A DNA stretch of 64,000 nucleotides from Halomonas cupida. GTDB taxonomy: Bacteria; Pseudomonadota; Gammaproteobacteria; Pseudomonadales; Halomonadaceae. The notes beneath the pieces are model-generated. The model ran no database searches. It worked only from the letters and a program-made list of their open reading frames with translations, and was not told where the DNA came from. The stretch covers positions 395,496 through 459,495 of the forward strand of contig NZ_FRCA01000003.1 of assembly GCF_900142755.1 (NCBI RefSeq), written 5' to 3'. The number at the start of each line of letters is the position of its first letter. Position 1 is the stretch's first letter. The position numbers and the translations under genes are program-made. Below, one piece after another: positions 54,487 through 63,600 of this stretch.

Positions 54487-54530
54487 CCCCTCACCGGCTG
54501 CCGTCGAACTTGACGACAGCCGGTAAGGGG
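54487..54530 (-). terminator. Strong hairpin between the 63-residue gene and sctD
   Basis: Arms CCCCTCACCGGCTGCCGTC (54487-54505) and GACGACAGCCGGTAAGGGG (54512-54530) pair almost perfectly around a six-base loop. It is 90 bases past the upstream small gene and just before sctD, with no T-run. It looks like an attenuator or a 3' mRNA-stabilising structure favouring the first gene of the operon. Confidence 0.65.
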
Positions 54531-54619
54531 AAACGGAGCCCGAAGTGAGGATCAGGAAGGCTGCCGAACTGGGCTGTCGACCGAGACAGAATCCGGCTAC
54601 CCACCTGACGTTCAGGCAA

Positions 54620-54811
54620 TCAGTTGTTGGGACGTGATGAGCGAGCGGTATCGACTTCAGTATTACCTTCGGTCTTGGCCTTGCTCACTTCCATGGACTT
54701 CTGAGCGGCCTCTTCGAAGACCTGCTTCAACTGGTTGACGTCGATACCACCGCCTGAACCGCCGGCGCCTTCAACCTGATTCAGCTTGTGCTTCAAGAAA
54801 AACATCGTCAT
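54620..54811 (-). CDS. Candidate T3SS needle/pilus subunit (NopA-like size and position)
   Basis: A 63-residue protein: glycine-rich segment (GAGGSGGGIDVNQL) then one helix (KQVFEEAAQKSMEVSKAK) and a polar tail. Small, Gly-rich then helical proteins at the head of the sctD-sctV operon are typical of pilus/needle subunits (about 7 kDa, like rhizobial NopA). AGGGGA lies eight bases before the ATG. A strong hairpin follows, suiting high expression of a structural subunit. Identity is inferred. Confidence 0.6.
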   Translation of the reverse strand: MTMFFLKHKLNQVEGAGGSGGGIDVNQLKQVFEEAAQKSMEVSKAKTEGNTEVDTARSSRPNN

Positions 54812-55344
54812 TGCTGCTATCCCCTGTTGAATGGACTTGCTGAACGATAGAAACCTGAGCCACTAAGGACGATCCTTGATATCGCCGAGCGGCATCAGGT
54901 TGGAAGTTACTGCGTTTCTCGAAAACCAAAGGTGCTTGCTGCTGCACACGTTCAAGGTAGAAGGAAATACAAATGCCGCTAGATGGATTTGGGTAAGTTT
55001 TTGAGAGATTTTTAATCAATATGTTAAATGATTGATATAAAAGAAAATGATTGTCTCATGGCAATTTTCTGGTGCATTTTACTTGATGCTTTTTGGAGAC
55101 ACTTGTCATCGATTTGCAAGGACAAATGTACGATAAATCACATCGTATCCTTTGCCCGGTTATTGGCAGGATAGCCTTGCATCACGCTTCCACATTGAAA
55201 AGAAAATGTAGCGTGGGAGATGGCGTGGAGGGGGGGGGGAATAAGCCCCGGGCCCATGCCTGATTTTCAGCAGTGAGCCCGGGGGTAGAATTTACGAGTG
55301 TTCTGGAGAAGTGGCGTGCTGCCGTTGACGCTTCACGACAGCAG
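54812..55344. other. AT-rich promoter region with G10 tract
   Basis: About 530 bases without a supported gene. The part next to the small gene is AT-rich (for example AATCAATATGTTAAATGATT) and must hold the promoter of the second T3SS operon. A run of ten G lies at 55230-55239. The rest is the tail of the giant gene's transcript, with a hairpin at 55246-55284. No tts box or HrpL-type promoter was recognised by eye. Confidence 0.55.
55246..55284 (-). terminator. Hairpin downstream of the giant gene
   Basis: CCCCGGGC (55246-55253) pairs with GCCCGGGG (55277-55284) across a 23-base loop, about 60 bases past the giant gene's stop. No T-run follows on the minus strand. A G10 run lies just beyond. 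Confidence 0.45.
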
Positions 55345-58300
55345 TCAAGCCGATTTTCTGGGGAGATAAATACGGTCTCCGGCACGCAGTGATGTGGGGT
55401 CGGTAATGTGCTCCATATTCCTGGCTACGACGCTCGCCACATCATGATGGCCATGACCGAGAATGATACTGCCCAGTGTCTGGCCATCCTGAACTTCGAC
55501 ACTGTAATAATCCTGATGATTCTCGAGATCTGGGTTGATGCGATGGCCCTGGTCTGCGATATATTCCAGCGGACGATTCTGAGGCAAAGGCATCAGGTCG
55601 AGAAGGTGATAGTCTTCGCCCTCTTGCCCATCTGGTAGGGCTGCTGGTTGGTTGTCAGGCGGTTGAGCGCCACTTTCTGTGGCGACAGGGTCGTTGTCGA
55701 GATCGGCGATCAACCACTCCCATTCTGGCAACATCTCCTTTTCATTCAGCCATTCTCTCAAGTCCAGCACGCCTGGTAGAAGCATGCCGGCTGCCAGTGT
55801 CCATCCAACACCTTGCCAGAGACGGTTGGCGTCGACTTGCCTGGCTTGTTCGCTCATCGGCAGGAACAAGGGGTTATGACGTGCGTTAACGTCATGCCAG
55901 TTGAGGCGTGCGCCCAGTGATATGAAGTAAGCCTGTAAGGCGGTGCCTCCACCAAGCACACTGGCGGCGAAAAGGTTTCCTTCGGCTAACTGCATGCCGG
56001 CAGCAGTTCCTGTCAAGGCTGCCATGGGGATTGTGGTAGCAGCGAAGATGCTGCGCATTGGCCAGTTTTTCTTGCTGGGATCAGCACCGTTCTTCCATGC
56101 CTGCACCATGGAAATAGCGTCGTCGCGCAAGCCCTTGATGCCGTAGTAGGACAGGCCGACCTGGAACGGTACCGCGGCCATATTGATGCTGCCTGCCAGC
56201 CAATTACCCTCGGAGAAGGCTGTTGCAGCGCTGTTCAGCGTGAGGGCTGCCCAAGGCGGCGTCATGATGCCGTAGAGGTAGGAGCCGAGGAAAGTGCTGG
56301 TCTTGGTCAGCTTTTCCGTCATTCGTAGCGAATTGAGATCGACTCGAGCCAGGCCTGTTCCCACCTTGACGGCGGCACTACCGGCAAGAGCAACATTGGC
56401 AGCAAGAAAACCCGCCAGCCCAAGATTGCCCACTAGATCAAGAGGAGCGAGGCTGAACAGTTCTCCATTGTTCGCTTGATGTTGCAGGTATTGCCAGGAT
56501 ACGACGTCGTTGATCAGGTGTGTCGTCAAGATCGAGCTATTGAAGATGATCCCTTTCAGAGTCTGTGGGTCCAGAGGGTTGACGCCCTTGATGTCATCAA
56601 CCGTTTTGCCCGTTATGTCGGCGAGCTGCTCGTAGTAGTTGTTGACCTCCTGCTTGATCGCGGTGTTCCTGGCATCAGCTGTCCAGCCACGTTGTTCGCT
56701 TGCCTGAGTGACCGGTAGGCTGTCGATTAGTTGATAGCGTCCCCATAACCCCTCGATCAACCCGGATATTTGTCCAATGTGTTCGTTGCTCAGGTTCAGC
56801 GGTCTACGTGAGGCAATGATGCGGCTCGCCTCCCAGTTGAGCAGTTCTGCGCTCAATTCACCGCTTTCCATCAACTTGCCGTTGGCCTGGTGCTTACCAT
56901 CAGAGCGTGCTTTCAGGGCATTGAGTACACCGCGGGCGATGAACCCTGAGCCGTTGAAGATAAGCGCGGGAGACTCAGGAGACATCGCACGATTGAAGAC
57001 ATTGCCTGTCCAGGCGTGAGCGCTGTTGACCCCATACAGAGAACCGCCCACTCCCAATGCAGCAAGGAGTCTTGCTATCCGACGACGGGTGTCTGAGGGT
57101 GTGCTGTCTGCGGGCTTGGGAGCCACTGTTTGCGCAGGTGCTTCTGGGTCCGCAGCCAACGACACGCGGATCTGTTCGCCTTCCGGTAGTTGGGTGGCAG
57201 CTTCGGGAGACAATGCCTGCTCCAGTACGCTACGAGGCATCAGCACCGTGTCAGGAATCGCCCCGGTATTGCCATTGCGATCGTAGGGCGAGGAAGTGAC
57301 CTTGCGATTGGATTGACCAATAACAGCCCCGTCAATTGTTACCCCTTGTAGGTGAACCACCGTTCCCTGGCCATCCTGGCGTAGTGAAATTTCTCCATTG
57401 GCGATGCTTGAGTTCGGCTCTGAGATGGTTTGCGTACCCTCAGACACAGAGGTTTCTTCATTGCTTGCTGGCGCTGAGGTTTCTTCATGAGCCGGGTGCA
57501 CCGTTGATGTTGGCTGGCTAGCTTCACCGGCGTGGGACGGAGTCGTTGTCTGGTTGGTGGCTAATGTCCACTGCCCATTATCATGAAGAGCAAAGGGCAG
57601 GCCGTTACCCTGTACCTGTGCCCGGAAATCGCTCACTCGATCTGTACTGAGCACGATGAAATGGGTATCAGCGCCGACATTGAGAGAACGCGGCGTGGCA
57701 TCACCAGAGGTATTGGCGATGTGTAGCTGCTGTCGCCCATTGTTGCCTGAGTCCAGAGAAAGACGCACGCTGTCTTCCGGCCGAGTCGATGGCCATACGA
57801 TACGCCCGTCATCGTTGATGCGACCGCTCTTGGGTACAGTGCCTTCACCGATGACTTGGCTTCCGTTCTCGAGGCCTGGGTTGGAAGAACGAACGATATG
57901 CACGAACAGTCCCGGGGGTAGGCTGCCATCCTGTGAGGCCTGGTTGAGGGCATCCAGATCACCGAGGCGATAGAGCTGCGCCATCCCATCGGGAGGAGAT
58001 GTCGTTTGGTGTGGTGTGTTGCTATGAGGCGTTGGCGTGTTTTCGCCGGATGACGTGCCTTCCAGGGGGGTGGGATCAATGCCGGAGTTGCTGGTGTTTG
58101 TATCAGCACCATGGCTGCGGCTGGGACGCGTCGTCCACAGGCCATGGGCACCCAGTCCGGTACCGGCAAAACCTGTGGTCAGACCAACGATGGCATCGGT
58201 TAACTGCAATCCGGACATCTGGTCGCCATTCTTGTACAGGCTGTAGGCCGAGTAGCCCATGAGTGGCACACCGGTGGCGATGGCGGCCCAGTCGAATCCT

Positions 58301-61300
58301 CGTGCAAATCGATTCAGGGTTTCCCCGCTGCTCATGTAGATATGCGCTGCCTTGGCCACATCCGAGCCTGGCTTGACGCCGCCAATGCTGGCCATGAAGG
58401 CTTGCCCTTTGGTCATGGTGACGCCAGTTGTGCCAGCCACATCGAAAGTGCGCCCCGCCATGCCAACGGTACGTAGACCACTGGAGAAGATCGGGAAGGC
58501 CGTGGTGGCGATGGAGAGATAGTTGAGCCCCGACTCCAGGTCGTTCCAGTCGCCGCCATGATTGACATGATCAATCTGGTTCAGGAGAGCTCTCCCTCCC
58601 AGGTAGGCGCCGCCAGCGTAAGCCAGTGGTGCCGCGAATGGGGTGGCGGGAGGGAAAAAGGACGCGATAGTAGCAATACCGGTGCCGATACCCACCAGCG
58701 GGTCAACGACGCTGTCCCAGGCCGAGGTGGCATGCGCATCGACGACCTCCAGGTCGAACTTGCCATCTTCGGAGGACATGTCGAAGTCACGGGGCGCAAC
58801 CAGTTTTCCGTCATCGCTGAACATCTGGTTGTTGTCGCGGAAGTCCTCGATATCGGAATAGTGCTTGCCGCTCATGTCGACATAGCGGACTTCACCATCA
58901 TCTCCCTGAACGGCAATCAAATTGACCTGGCTGACACCATTGGCTTCATCGACATGAAACATCGGCACGATATTGATTTGGGGGGCGTCGCCGCCGATGT
59001 CATGTATCGATTCCAGTACCTCGTCCAGCGCTTCGCTGCGTTCATCAGTGTTCCGGTTCAGTCCGAATCTTTCATCGAGCATCGGCTCCAGTTCATCGTT
59101 CTTGTAGGTCGTGAACTCGTTGTCATACCCCTGGTCGGCCAGTTGTTGGAACCTGGGCTGATAGAGATCATCCAGGGCCTGTTCTCTGTCGTCTTCCAAG
59201 GCGCCGTATTCCTGCCGGGCATGAAAATCCATGTCAGATTCGCCCATGCGCTGAGCAGGCTGCTCAGCCATCAGGGACGAACGCTCTGAGGCTTGCGTCA
59301 GCTCCTGACGTATATTGCCGAGGGCCTTATGGTCGTCATTGGCCGCCGCCAGGGCAATGGTGGTAATGGCGATATCAGGGTGCACCCAACGAGTCTCGCC
59401 ATCTATCTCGATTCCCACCGGTTGGTCGCTGGCGTTCAAGGCGGCCAGCAGCCCTTCATCATCAAAGGTATCCTCGACCTCTTGGGTCACCAGTATCGGC
59501 AGATCATCTGTACCGATGTCCCGGGGTTCGCTGCCATCGGGAAAAGCATCTTCCGGGGCTTCAGTGGTGCCCTGGCCATGCTCGTCGAACAATTCACCCA
59601 GTTCGGTTTCGAGATCGGAGATGTTGTCGGCCATGTCTTGCTGGCGAATGCCGTAGTCCTGTTCCAGGGCGTTGGTCAGATCTGCATGGGCATTCGATAC
59701 TTGTTCGTGCGCGCCTTGACGTTCGTCCAGGTGTTCAAGCCAGTTCGCGGTGACTTCCGGATCGCGGTTTTCTTCCCAGAACTCGCTCATCTCTTCAGGG
59801 GCGAGTTGCTCTTCTGTGGTGCCGTGCTCGAAATGGGTCGTGACCCAAAGGCCATCTTCACGCTCTTCGATGACTTGCTCGCCGGTCGCTTCGCCCAGGT
59901 AGTCACCGCCGACAGTGCGAAATTCCTTGCCTTCCTCGTTCAACCCTTTCTCTTCATTGAAGGCTTCGAGCAGATCATCACGAATGTCGTAGGCGTCGGA
60001 TGTTAGTTGTGCCTGATCGCTCCGGGCATGATGGAAGTCTGAATAGGCCCGGGCGACATCGACCTGATTGCTGCTGTCTTCCTGTTGTTGCTGGGCTTCC
60101 TCTAAGGCAGCCGTGAGTTCATCGTGTTGCTTGCTGCCAGGCTCGGCTTCGGCCAGCTGCTGTTCATGAAAACCGACGCTGTAGTCGGACATGAAATTGT
60201 TGCCCTTGGCGAAATGCAGCCCCATGTCGTAGAACAGCGAGTCGACGTTGGTCAGGGCGGCATTACGATCGCTCTGCTCACGCTCGTACTGGTCCTGCAT
60301 GAGTTTGAGGTCGTCCGGGGTATCATCCGCGGTGCAGACACCCTGAGCCGTGATGTCAGGCACGTTTTTACTGGCGGAAGTGGCTCTGTCCAGCAGGTCT
60401 TGGGCATCGGCGAATTCGGTGCTGGCACCCCGGGCCTGTTCGACCATGGCCTCGGCATCATCCAGATGTTCCTCGGCATCAGCCAGGCTACCGGAAGGCT
60501 CCTCGGGAGATACCCATACCAAGCCATGGGGTGCCAGGGCTTCATCAAGAATCTGCTGGGCGCGGTCAAGGGCACCGTCGTAGTCACTGTCCAGGGCGTA
60601 GACGTCCAACTGAGCCTGACTGGCCTTGAACTCGGAACTGGCTTCAAGCTGTTCGGAAACCAGTTCGTTCAGTTCCAGTGTGGCTCTGGCGACAGCCGAG
60701 TCCATCCACACGCCATTCATCGGCACCCAGGTGCCGCCTGAGGGAGGTTCCTCCGTCGGCGGATCACCGTAGGGGTCTTCCGTCGTGACGTTGTTTTCAG
60801 GTTTTACCCCAGTGCTGCCATCCCCGTACTCTTGCTGATAAACCTCTATCGCCTGATTCAGTTCTTCCGTCTTGTCATCGACGGACGGTTGCAGATCCTC
60901 AATGCGTTCTCCTGCCATCATGCCTTCGATGGCGGTCTGAACGACTTCGGCAGCTCGCGCTTCAGAGGTGTCCTCGCTGTCGGGGTTGATCTCCATCAGG
61001 GTGTCGGCCAGTGAGGCTTCGGGAGTACCTTCCTCAATAGTGATTTCAGTGCCGTCTTCATTCCGCTGTAGGGTCAGGTTGCCATCGGGGTGGGTGGTCA
61101 GCGTATAGCCATTGTCAGTGATGGAGGTGGTAGTGTTGCCATCGGCGTCCACGTCGGTCGTGGTTTCGCGTCCATCCTTACGAGTGACGGTTTCGTAGCT
61201 ACGGCCATCGTTGTACTCAGTGGTGCGGGTTTCGGTACCGTTGCTGTCGACGTGCAGGGATGTTTCTGGTGTCGTACCGGCTGCTGAGGTGTGTCTTGCT

Positions 61301-62709
61301 ATGACCTGCTGGGGATCATCGGCGCTGACGATCTCGGTGGTATAACGCTCCAGACCATTGGTCTGCTGCCCGCTGCTGGATTCGACAACATAACCGGCAG
61401 CCCGCAATTGAGCCTCCACCTGCTCTGGATCCAGTCCCTGGGCGTCGGCTATCTCCTCGATGCTCTTGCCGTTGGCCACGGCGGTAACGATGTCATCAAT
61501 GCCTTCGCGGGTGATGTTCTGGCTGTCGTTCAGCGCCGTACGGTTGTTATCTTCATCGATGATTGTCGTTGTGGTCTGGCCGTCATCACCGGTGACTTCC
61601 TCTACCGTTACGCCATTCTGCTCGTAGGTGACCGTGGTGGTCTTGTTGCCATCGGCATCCTCGGTGGTGACTGTTTCGCGGCCATCCGGCTCGGTGACGG
61701 TTTCAGTAAAACTGCCATCTTCGTTTTCGACACGATGAATGTGATTGCCATTGATGTCGTTCACTACTGAAGTGGTAGTGCCGGAAGGATTGACCTCGTA
61801 GCTGACGATCTCATCGCCACCGTCTTCAGCAGTAATGCGCGTCGTCGAGGTAATAGCGGGGCCTTCCCCCTCGGGCCCCGATTCGTATTCGTAGCCGGCG
61901 GCCTCGACCTGGGCAATCACCTGCTCGGGGGACAGTCCCTGGGCTTCGGCAATTTCCTCGATGCTTTGCCCATCAGCAATGCCATCAACGATGTCGTTGA
62001 TGCCCTCGCGGGTGGTCTGCTGGTCGGCCTCCAGTTCGGTGCGCTGTCCGTTTTCATCAGTGACGGTGGTCGTTGTTTCACCATCGGCATTGGTGAACTC
62101 TTCCACTTCCACGCCATCCTGTTGCTCGGTAATGCTGTATTCGGCAACGGCATCACCTGTCTCGGAGTCGGTGATTGTGGTGTCTTGATGGCCTTCATCG
62201 GAGGTCGCGGTCTCGACCTCCATGCCATCGGTCTCCAGTTGAGCAATCACATCCTCGCGACTGACGTCATATTCGGCAGCGACCTGATCAATGGTTTTGC
62301 CGCCAGCAATGTCCGAAGCGATTGATTCGGCCTCTTCAGCGCTGAGACTCACGTCTGCCGTGCCGTTATCGACAGGAATCACTAACGGTGTTTCCGGTGT
62401 GTCGGCATTGAGGAGTGGGTTGCTCGTCGGAAGTGGGTCTTCGTCCAGACTTGGCAGACTGGTCTGATTCAGATACTCCGGTGAATACACTCCCAGACCC
62501 TGGCCCTCCAATGGAGGTTGAGGTTGGAATACCGGTGTAGTGTCGAGCGGCGGTGGCGGTGGCGGAAGATAGAAGGTGGGAGCCACCTGCAGCGGTGCCG
62601 GAGAAGAAAACGGCGTGGCCTGAACCCTGCTGAATGCGGAGACAGAGCTGAAGAGGTCCGCTGAATCGGGTTGCAGCAGCTGACGGATATTACGAACCAG
62701 ACTAATCAA
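55345..62709 (-). CDS. Giant (~2454-residue) repeat- and LysM-containing protein, candidate T3SS substrate
   Basis: One uninterrupted frame. A TTG start at 62709 is chosen because GAGGAGGAG lies six bases upstream; the product begins MISLVRNIRQLLQPD with no signal peptide. Residues about 45-80 are Pro-rich. Next come three repeats (about 125-580), each a helix-turn-helix-like unit (SIEEIAEAQGLSPEQVIAQV) followed by Thr-rich beta repeats (TTTTVTDENGQRT). Then a long acidic, helical region (about 600-1150), hydrophobic patches (VGIGTGIATIASFFPPATPF), a second hydrophobic half, and a LysM-like end (YYSVEVQDGQTLGSIILGHG; LRAGDRIYLP). I do not recognise the family as a whole. Position and lack of a Sec signal suggest a secreted effector, translocator or tape-measure-like protein of the T3SS. 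Confidence 0.8.
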   Translation of the reverse strand: MISLVRNIRQLLQPDSADLFSSVSAFSRVQATPFSSPAPLQVAPTFYLPPPPPPLDTTPVFQPQPPLEGQGLGVYSPEYLNQTSLPSLDEDPLPTSNPLLNADTPETPLVIPVDNGTADVSLSAEEAESIASDIAGGKTIDQVAAEYDVSREDVIAQLETDGMEVETATSDEGHQDTTITDSETGDAVAEYSITEQQDGVEVEEFTNADGETTTTVTDENGQRTELEADQQTTREGINDIVDGIADGQSIEEIAEAQGLSPEQVIAQVEAAGYEYESGPEGEGPAITSTTRITAEDGGDEIVSYEVNPSGTTTSVVNDINGNHIHRVENEDGSFTETVTEPDGRETVTTEDADGNKTTTVTYEQNGVTVEEVTGDDGQTTTTIIDEDNNRTALNDSQNITREGIDDIVTAVANGKSIEEIADAQGLDPEQVEAQLRAAGYVVESSSGQQTNGLERYTTEIVSADDPQQVIARHTSAAGTTPETSLHVDSNGTETRTTEYNDGRSYETVTRKDGRETTTDVDADGNTTTSITDNGYTLTTHPDGNLTLQRNEDGTEITIEEGTPEASLADTLMEINPDSEDTSEARAAEVVQTAIEGMMAGERIEDLQPSVDDKTEELNQAIEVYQQEYGDGSTGVKPENNVTTEDPYGDPPTEEPPSGGTWVPMNGVWMDSAVARATLELNELVSEQLEASSEFKASQAQLDVYALDSDYDGALDRAQQILDEALAPHGLVWVSPEEPSGSLADAEEHLDDAEAMVEQARGASTEFADAQDLLDRATSASKNVPDITAQGVCTADDTPDDLKLMQDQYEREQSDRNAALTNVDSLFYDMGLHFAKGNNFMSDYSVGFHEQQLAEAEPGSKQHDELTAALEEAQQQQEDSSNQVDVARAYSDFHHARSDQAQLTSDAYDIRDDLLEAFNEEKGLNEEGKEFRTVGGDYLGEATGEQVIEEREDGLWVTTHFEHGTTEEQLAPEEMSEFWEENRDPEVTANWLEHLDERQGAHEQVSNAHADLTNALEQDYGIRQQDMADNISDLETELGELFDEHGQGTTEAPEDAFPDGSEPRDIGTDDLPILVTQEVEDTFDDEGLLAALNASDQPVGIEIDGETRWVHPDIAITTIALAAANDDHKALGNIRQELTQASERSSLMAEQPAQRMGESDMDFHARQEYGALEDDREQALDDLYQPRFQQLADQGYDNEFTTYKNDELEPMLDERFGLNRNTDERSEALDEVLESIHDIGGDAPQINIVPMFHVDEANGVSQVNLIAVQGDDGEVRYVDMSGKHYSDIEDFRDNNQMFSDDGKLVAPRDFDMSSEDGKFDLEVVDAHATSAWDSVVDPLVGIGTGIATIASFFPPATPFAAPLAYAGGAYLGGRALLNQIDHVNHGGDWNDLESGLNYLSIATTAFPIFSSGLRTVGMAGRTFDVAGTTGVTMTKGQAFMASIGGVKPGSDVAKAAHIYMSSGETLNRFARGFDWAAIATGVPLMGYSAYSLYKNGDQMSGLQLTDAIVGLTTGFAGTGLGAHGLWTTRPSRSHGADTNTSNSGIDPTPLEGTSSGENTPTPHSNTPHQTTSPPDGMAQLYRLGDLDALNQASQDGSLPPGLFVHIVRSSNPGLENGSQVIGEGTVPKSGRINDDGRIVWPSTRPEDSVRLSLDSGNNGRQQLHIANTSGDATPRSLNVGADTHFIVLSTDRVSDFRAQVQGNGLPFALHDNGQWTLATNQTTTPSHAGEASQPTSTVHPAHEETSAPASNEETSVSEGTQTISEPNSSIANGEISLRQDGQGTVVHLQGVTIDGAVIGQSNRKVTSSPYDRNGNTGAIPDTVLMPRSVLEQALSPEAATQLPEGEQIRVSLAADPEAPAQTVAPKPADSTPSDTRRRIARLLAALGVGGSLYGVNSAHAWTGNVFNRAMSPESPALIFNGSGFIARGVLNALKARSDGKHQANGKLMESGELSAELLNWEASRIIASRRPLNLSNEHIGQISGLIEGLWGRYQLIDSLPVTQASEQRGWTADARNTAIKQEVNNYYEQLADITGKTVDDIKGVNPLDPQTLKGIIFNSSILTTHLINDVVSWQYLQHQANNGELFSLAPLDLVGNLGLAGFLAANVALAGSAAVKVGTGLARVDLNSLRMTEKLTKTSTFLGSYLYGIMTPPWAALTLNSAATAFSEGNWLAGSINMAAVPFQVGLSYYGIKGLRDDAISMVQAWKNGADPSKKNWPMRSIFAATTIPMAALTGTAAGMQLAEGNLFAASVLGGGTALQAYFISLGARLNWHDVNARHNPLFLPMSEQARQVDANRLWQGVGWTLAAGMLLPGVLDLREWLNEKEMLPEWEWLIADLDNDPVATESGAQPPDNQPAALPDGQEGEDYHLLDLMPLPQNRPLEYIADQGHRINPDLENHQDYYSVEVQDGQTLGSIILGHGHHDVASVVARNMEHITDPTSLRAGDRIYLPRKSA
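60950..62345 (-). repeat. Threefold internal repeat region of the giant protein
   Basis: Three protein repeats of about 110-165 residues, each with a conserved helical unit (EIA-GL-PEQV-AQ--AAGY) and a Thr/Asp/Gly-rich beta tail (ETVT--DGRETTT-DADGNTTT). Unit boundaries were placed by eye. Similarity is higher between units 2 and 3 than with unit 1. Confidence 0.75.
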
Positions 62710-62987
62710 GACAATCTCCTCCTCGCGTGAGGGAGGTTGATGACAACCGGCATTGGCCAAATAGAATCACCTCCCTCCGGTTGGAGGGACCTTGACTCAA
62801 TCTAGTCACACTTATGCAACATAATGTAAATATTGGTTTTGAATTGTCGGCTGGCGAGGTTCGTGGGGTTAATGGGTACTTACTTTTCGGAAGGGGGAAG
62901 GGCGTACCAGGCCGATACGCGAATGCCGCCCGGAAGGCGGCATTCGTTCTCGACAGAGGTGGCAGGTTGATGCCACCGAGAGTGGAG
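62710..62987 (-). promoter_or_regulatory. Leader region of the giant gene with hairpins
   Basis: 278 bases between the PepSY-like gene and the giant gene. CCCTCC-GGTT-GGAGGG forms a short hairpin near 62775-62790. Closer to the start, CCTCCCTC on the transcript can pair with the GAGGAGGAG ribosome site, so translation may be gated. A perfect 11-bp hairpin (CGAATGCCGCC / GGCGGCATTCG, 62920-62946) is the likely terminator of the upstream PepSY-like gene. Confidence 0.45.
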
Positions 62988-63458
62988 TCAGTCGTCGTGC
63001 TGGACGTTGAGGACTTCGAAATTTTCCCGGTTCATGCGCAGCTCAAGCTCCTGGAACTGGGTGTCGTAACCTTCGATCTCGATACTGCCCATGCGGTCGA
63101 CATCCAGTCCGGCGACGTGCTCTACGCCAGCTTCCTTCGCGGCATCGAGTGCCTTGGTGACATCGTCACCGCTCAGGCTCCAGTCAGGAATCTCGCTCTG
63201 GCGCTGCTGCTCGCGCAGTACACTGCCATCTGCCATGGAGAAGTCGACGTCGAGGCGTGAGCCATCAGCATTCCAGCCTTCGACCTCGAATTCATCTCCG
63301 TCATCGACACTGAACTCGTCGAAGCTGGAGAAGCCATATTCCTGTGCCTTCTGCAGCATCTCGTCGATTTCTGCACGGCTGGCACCGCCATCGGCCATGG
63401 CCGCCATGGCACTGGTCAGAGTCAGGGTTGCGAGGCCAAGAGTCAGAGTCTTTTTCAT
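62988..63458 (-). CDS. Periplasmic PepSY-like domain protein
   Basis: A 156-residue exported protein. A signal peptide (KKTLTLGLATLTLTSAMAAM) precedes an acidic mature part with two weak repeats of a YpeB/PepSY type (FDEFSVDDGDEFEVEGWNAD; MGSIEIEGYDTQFQELELRM). AAGGAAGG lies upstream of the ATG at 63458. PepSY-type proteins often bind or inhibit proteases or cations in the periplasm. It is followed by a hairpin terminator and is probably not part of the secretion operon. Confidence 0.75.
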   Translation of the reverse strand: MKKTLTLGLATLTLTSAMAAMADGGASRAEIDEMLQKAQEYGFSSFDEFSVDDGDEFEVEGWNADGSRLDVDFSMADGSVLREQQRQSEIPDWSLSGDDVTKALDAAKEAGVEHVAGLDVDRMGSIEIEGYDTQFQELELRMNRENFEVLNVQHDD

Positions 63459-63600
63459 GGTATGCCTTCCTTTCATTCAGTTGAGAGTCACGCCATGTCC
63501 AGAGAGCTTCGAAATTCTGTGTCTGCCTGGCGAGTAACGACAGTCTGGCAGGTTGTAGCTGACATGAAGCTGACAGGGGTGTTCATGGTTGATTCATGTC

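Noticed and set aside
58558..60006. Long plus-strand frames inside the giant gene
   Set aside because: Overlap a continuous minus-strand frame with coherent repeats and domains; no ribosome sites support them.
62988..63458. PepSY-like gene as part of the T3SS
   Set aside because: It has a Sec signal peptide, its own terminator hairpin and no known T3SS relation; adjacency alone is weak.
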